Shown: piece by piece, positions 62,928 to 64,000 of the stretch
How the letters are laid out: each line of letters opens with the position of its first letter
Position numbering within the stretch: position 1 is the first letter of the stretch
From: an uncultured Pelagibacteraceae bacterium
Lineage (GTDB): Bacteria; Pseudomonadota; Alphaproteobacteria; Pelagibacterales; Pelagibacteraceae
Reading direction: 5' to 3'
Assembly (NCBI GenBank): GCA_902561585.1
Contig: CACEQK010000001.1
Span: 124,001 to 188,000, forward strand
Length of the DNA stretch: 64,000 bases
The notes under the pieces: model-generated
The model's input: only the letters and a program-made list of their open reading frames with translations
Database searches by the model: none
Told to the model about the DNA's origin: nothing
Program-made: the position numbers and the translations under genes

Positions 62928-64000
62928 ATGAACTTATTTTCTTCAGCGACATTATTTAGTTTTTTTACTCTTATCAGTAGGATTTTAGGATACCTAAGGG
63001 ATATTTTGATTGCAATTTTTTTAGGAGCTTCAGTTTTTGCCGATGCTTTTTTTGTCGCTTTTAGGCTTCCAAATACTTTCAGAAGATTATTCGCAGAGGG
63101 AACATTTAATGCAGCATTTATTCCAAGCTATGCATCAGCAAAATTATCAAGCAAACAACAAGGAAAAAAATTTGCAGACGATGTATTTAGTATTTTAATA
63201 TTAATTTTATTATTTTTAGTTACAATAGTTGAAATTTTTACCCCATATCTAGTCTATATAATTGCTCCAGGTTTTGTTAATAGTGGGTTAAAGTTTGAAA
63301 TAGCAGTAGAATTAACAAGAATTACATTTCCATTTTTACTTTTTGTAAGCTTATCATCTTTTTTTTCCGGTATTCTAAATACCAACAATAAGTTTGCAGC
63401 TGCAGCTGCTGCACCTATAATTTTGAATATAGTTTTAATTAGCAGCCTTATCATTTCGTTTTACTTTAATTTAGATTATGCAAAACAACTATCGTATGGA
63501 GTAACTTTTGCAGGAATATTACAATTAATTTTTCTGAGTTATGTTTCATTAAAATATTATAAACCTAATTTTTCATTAAATGTTAAAATTACAAAAAAAG
63601 TAAAATTATTTTTTAAAAAACTATTACCAAGTATATTGTCATCAGGTGTAACTCAAATTAATATTTTGATTGGAACAATTATTGCTTCTTTCCAGGCTGG
63701 TGCTGTGTCTTATTTATATTATGCAGATCGAGTTTATCAGATTAATCTAGCTATCGCCGGTATAGCTGTTGGTACAGTTTCATTACCTGTACTATCAAAA
63801 GCTTTTAAGTCAAATAATATTAATAAAGTTTCTAAGATTCAAAATAATTCATTTGAACTTTCGTTGTTATTTTCAATACCTGCAAGTTTCGGTTTAGTTA
63901 TAGCTTCGGAGGAGATAATAAGTGGTCTATTCGGATATGGTTCATTTTCTAAAGGTGATACACTGATGACAGCAGCTGCACTAAAATATTTTGGTTATGG
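62928..64000 (+). CDS. murJ: Lipid II flippase MurJ (N-terminal part, cut by window end)
   Basis: The frame is open from ATG at 62928 to the window end, about 357 residues. It begins NLFSSATLFSFFTLISRILGYLRDILIAIFLG, the MurJ opening. It has FFVAFRLPNTFRRLFAEGTFNAAFIPSY and SYLYYADRVYQINLAIAGIAVGTVSLPVLSKAF, both family signatures with conserved Arg and Asp residues. It flips lipid II across the inner membrane during peptidoglycan synthesis. The C-terminal helices are outside the window. It is divergent from maeB. Confidence 0.95.
   Translation, partial: MNLFSSATLFSFFTLISRILGYLRDILIAIFLGASVFADAFFVAFRLPNTFRRLFAEGTFNAAFIPSYASAKLSSKQQGKKFADDVFSILILILLFLVTIVEIFTPYLVYIIAPGFVNSGLKFEIAVELTRITFPFLLFVSLSSFFSGILNTNNKFAAAAAAPIILNIVLISSLIISFYFNLDYAKQLSYGVTFAGILQLIFLSYVSLKYYKPNFSLNVKITKKVKLFFKKLLPSILSSGVTQINILIGTIIASFQAGAVSYLYYADRVYQINLAIAGIAVGTVSLPVLSKAFKSNNINKVSKIQNNSFELSLLFSIPASFGLVIASEEIISGLFGYGSFSKGDTLMTAAALKYFGY

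Noticed and set aside
1..64000. CRISPR arrays, insertion sequences, prophage or integrase genes
   Set aside because: No evenly spaced direct repeats, transposase or recombinase motifs were seen; all frames resolve to chromosomal genes.

Overview
The window is a 64 kb stretch of an AT-rich, tightly packed alphaproteobacterial chromosome, most likely from the SAR11 / Pelagibacterales group. The evidence is very short or negative gene spacing, lysine- and asparagine-rich proteins, a single tRNA gene, no mobile elements, and alphaproteobacterial gene orders: hemE / ppsR-maf-aroE-coaE-dnaQ, mnmE-mnmG-rsmG-parA-parB, rpe-heparinase-purH and grpE-dnaK-dnaJ-dapB. I see no CRISPR array, prophage, insertion sequence, rRNA gene or integron. 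No gene-free stretch reaches 300 bases. The longest is the roughly 270-base hemE/ppsR gap, which is the best candidate for the replication origin.

Layout. 1-5.6 kb: the tail of an unidentified gene, argG, a PsiE-like membrane protein, then a leftward hemC-hemD-mscS-yggT-folD operon. 5.7-10.2 kb: tsaD, a SAM methyltransferase, an EVE-domain protein and an acetyl-CoA synthetase with an extraordinary 57-residue Lys/Arg/Ser/Thr N-terminal tail. 10.2-13.5 kb: a conserved unknown, a two-gene sodium:solute (probably acetate-type) symporter operon closed by a strong terminator, and a small membrane protein. 13.5-18.5 kb: rpe, a heparinase II/III-like protein, purH, tRNA-Gly followed 5 bases later by phhB, and a Lon-N-domain protein. 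18.5-26 kb: rho, hemJ, hemH and hemE leftward, the candidate oriC, then ppsR, maf, aroE, coaE and dnaQ rightward. 26-34 kb: secB, fxsA, Tim44-like, smr, hslUV, the hisBHAFE cluster with hinT and a GNAT protein. 34-44 kb: lolA, ftsK, a UbiH-like monooxygenase, mnmE, mnmG, rsmG, parA, parB, holA. 44-51 kb: lptE, leuS, a DUF3576 lipoprotein, a major porin, a ThiE-like protein, yggS, an L,D-transpeptidase, a winged-helix regulator and a 35-residue ArfA-like gene. 51-64 kb: a kinase-nth-dapB-dnaJ-dnaK-grpE operon, rdgB, a periplasmic-binding protein of the PBP-activator type, rsmI, a BON lipoprotein, maeB and the start of murJ.

How the genes fit together. Much of late heme synthesis is here (hemC, D, E, H, J). 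The Acs / symporter pair suggests uptake and activation of acetate or a related small acid, and MaeB links malate to pyruvate. Replication and segregation functions (candidate oriC, parAB, ftsK, holA, dnaQ) lie within about 20 kb of each other. Protein quality control is represented by grpE-dnaK-dnaJ, hslUV, secB and arfA, with heat-shock-like promoter sequences before dnaK and hslV.

The most unusual points are the polybasic tail on Acs; compressed gene junctions, including two divergent genes that share one ATGCAT palindrome as their starts and a porin terminator that doubles as coding sequence of the facing gene; the tRNA-phhB junction; and the short arfA-like gene. I did not find a clear new multi-gene system.
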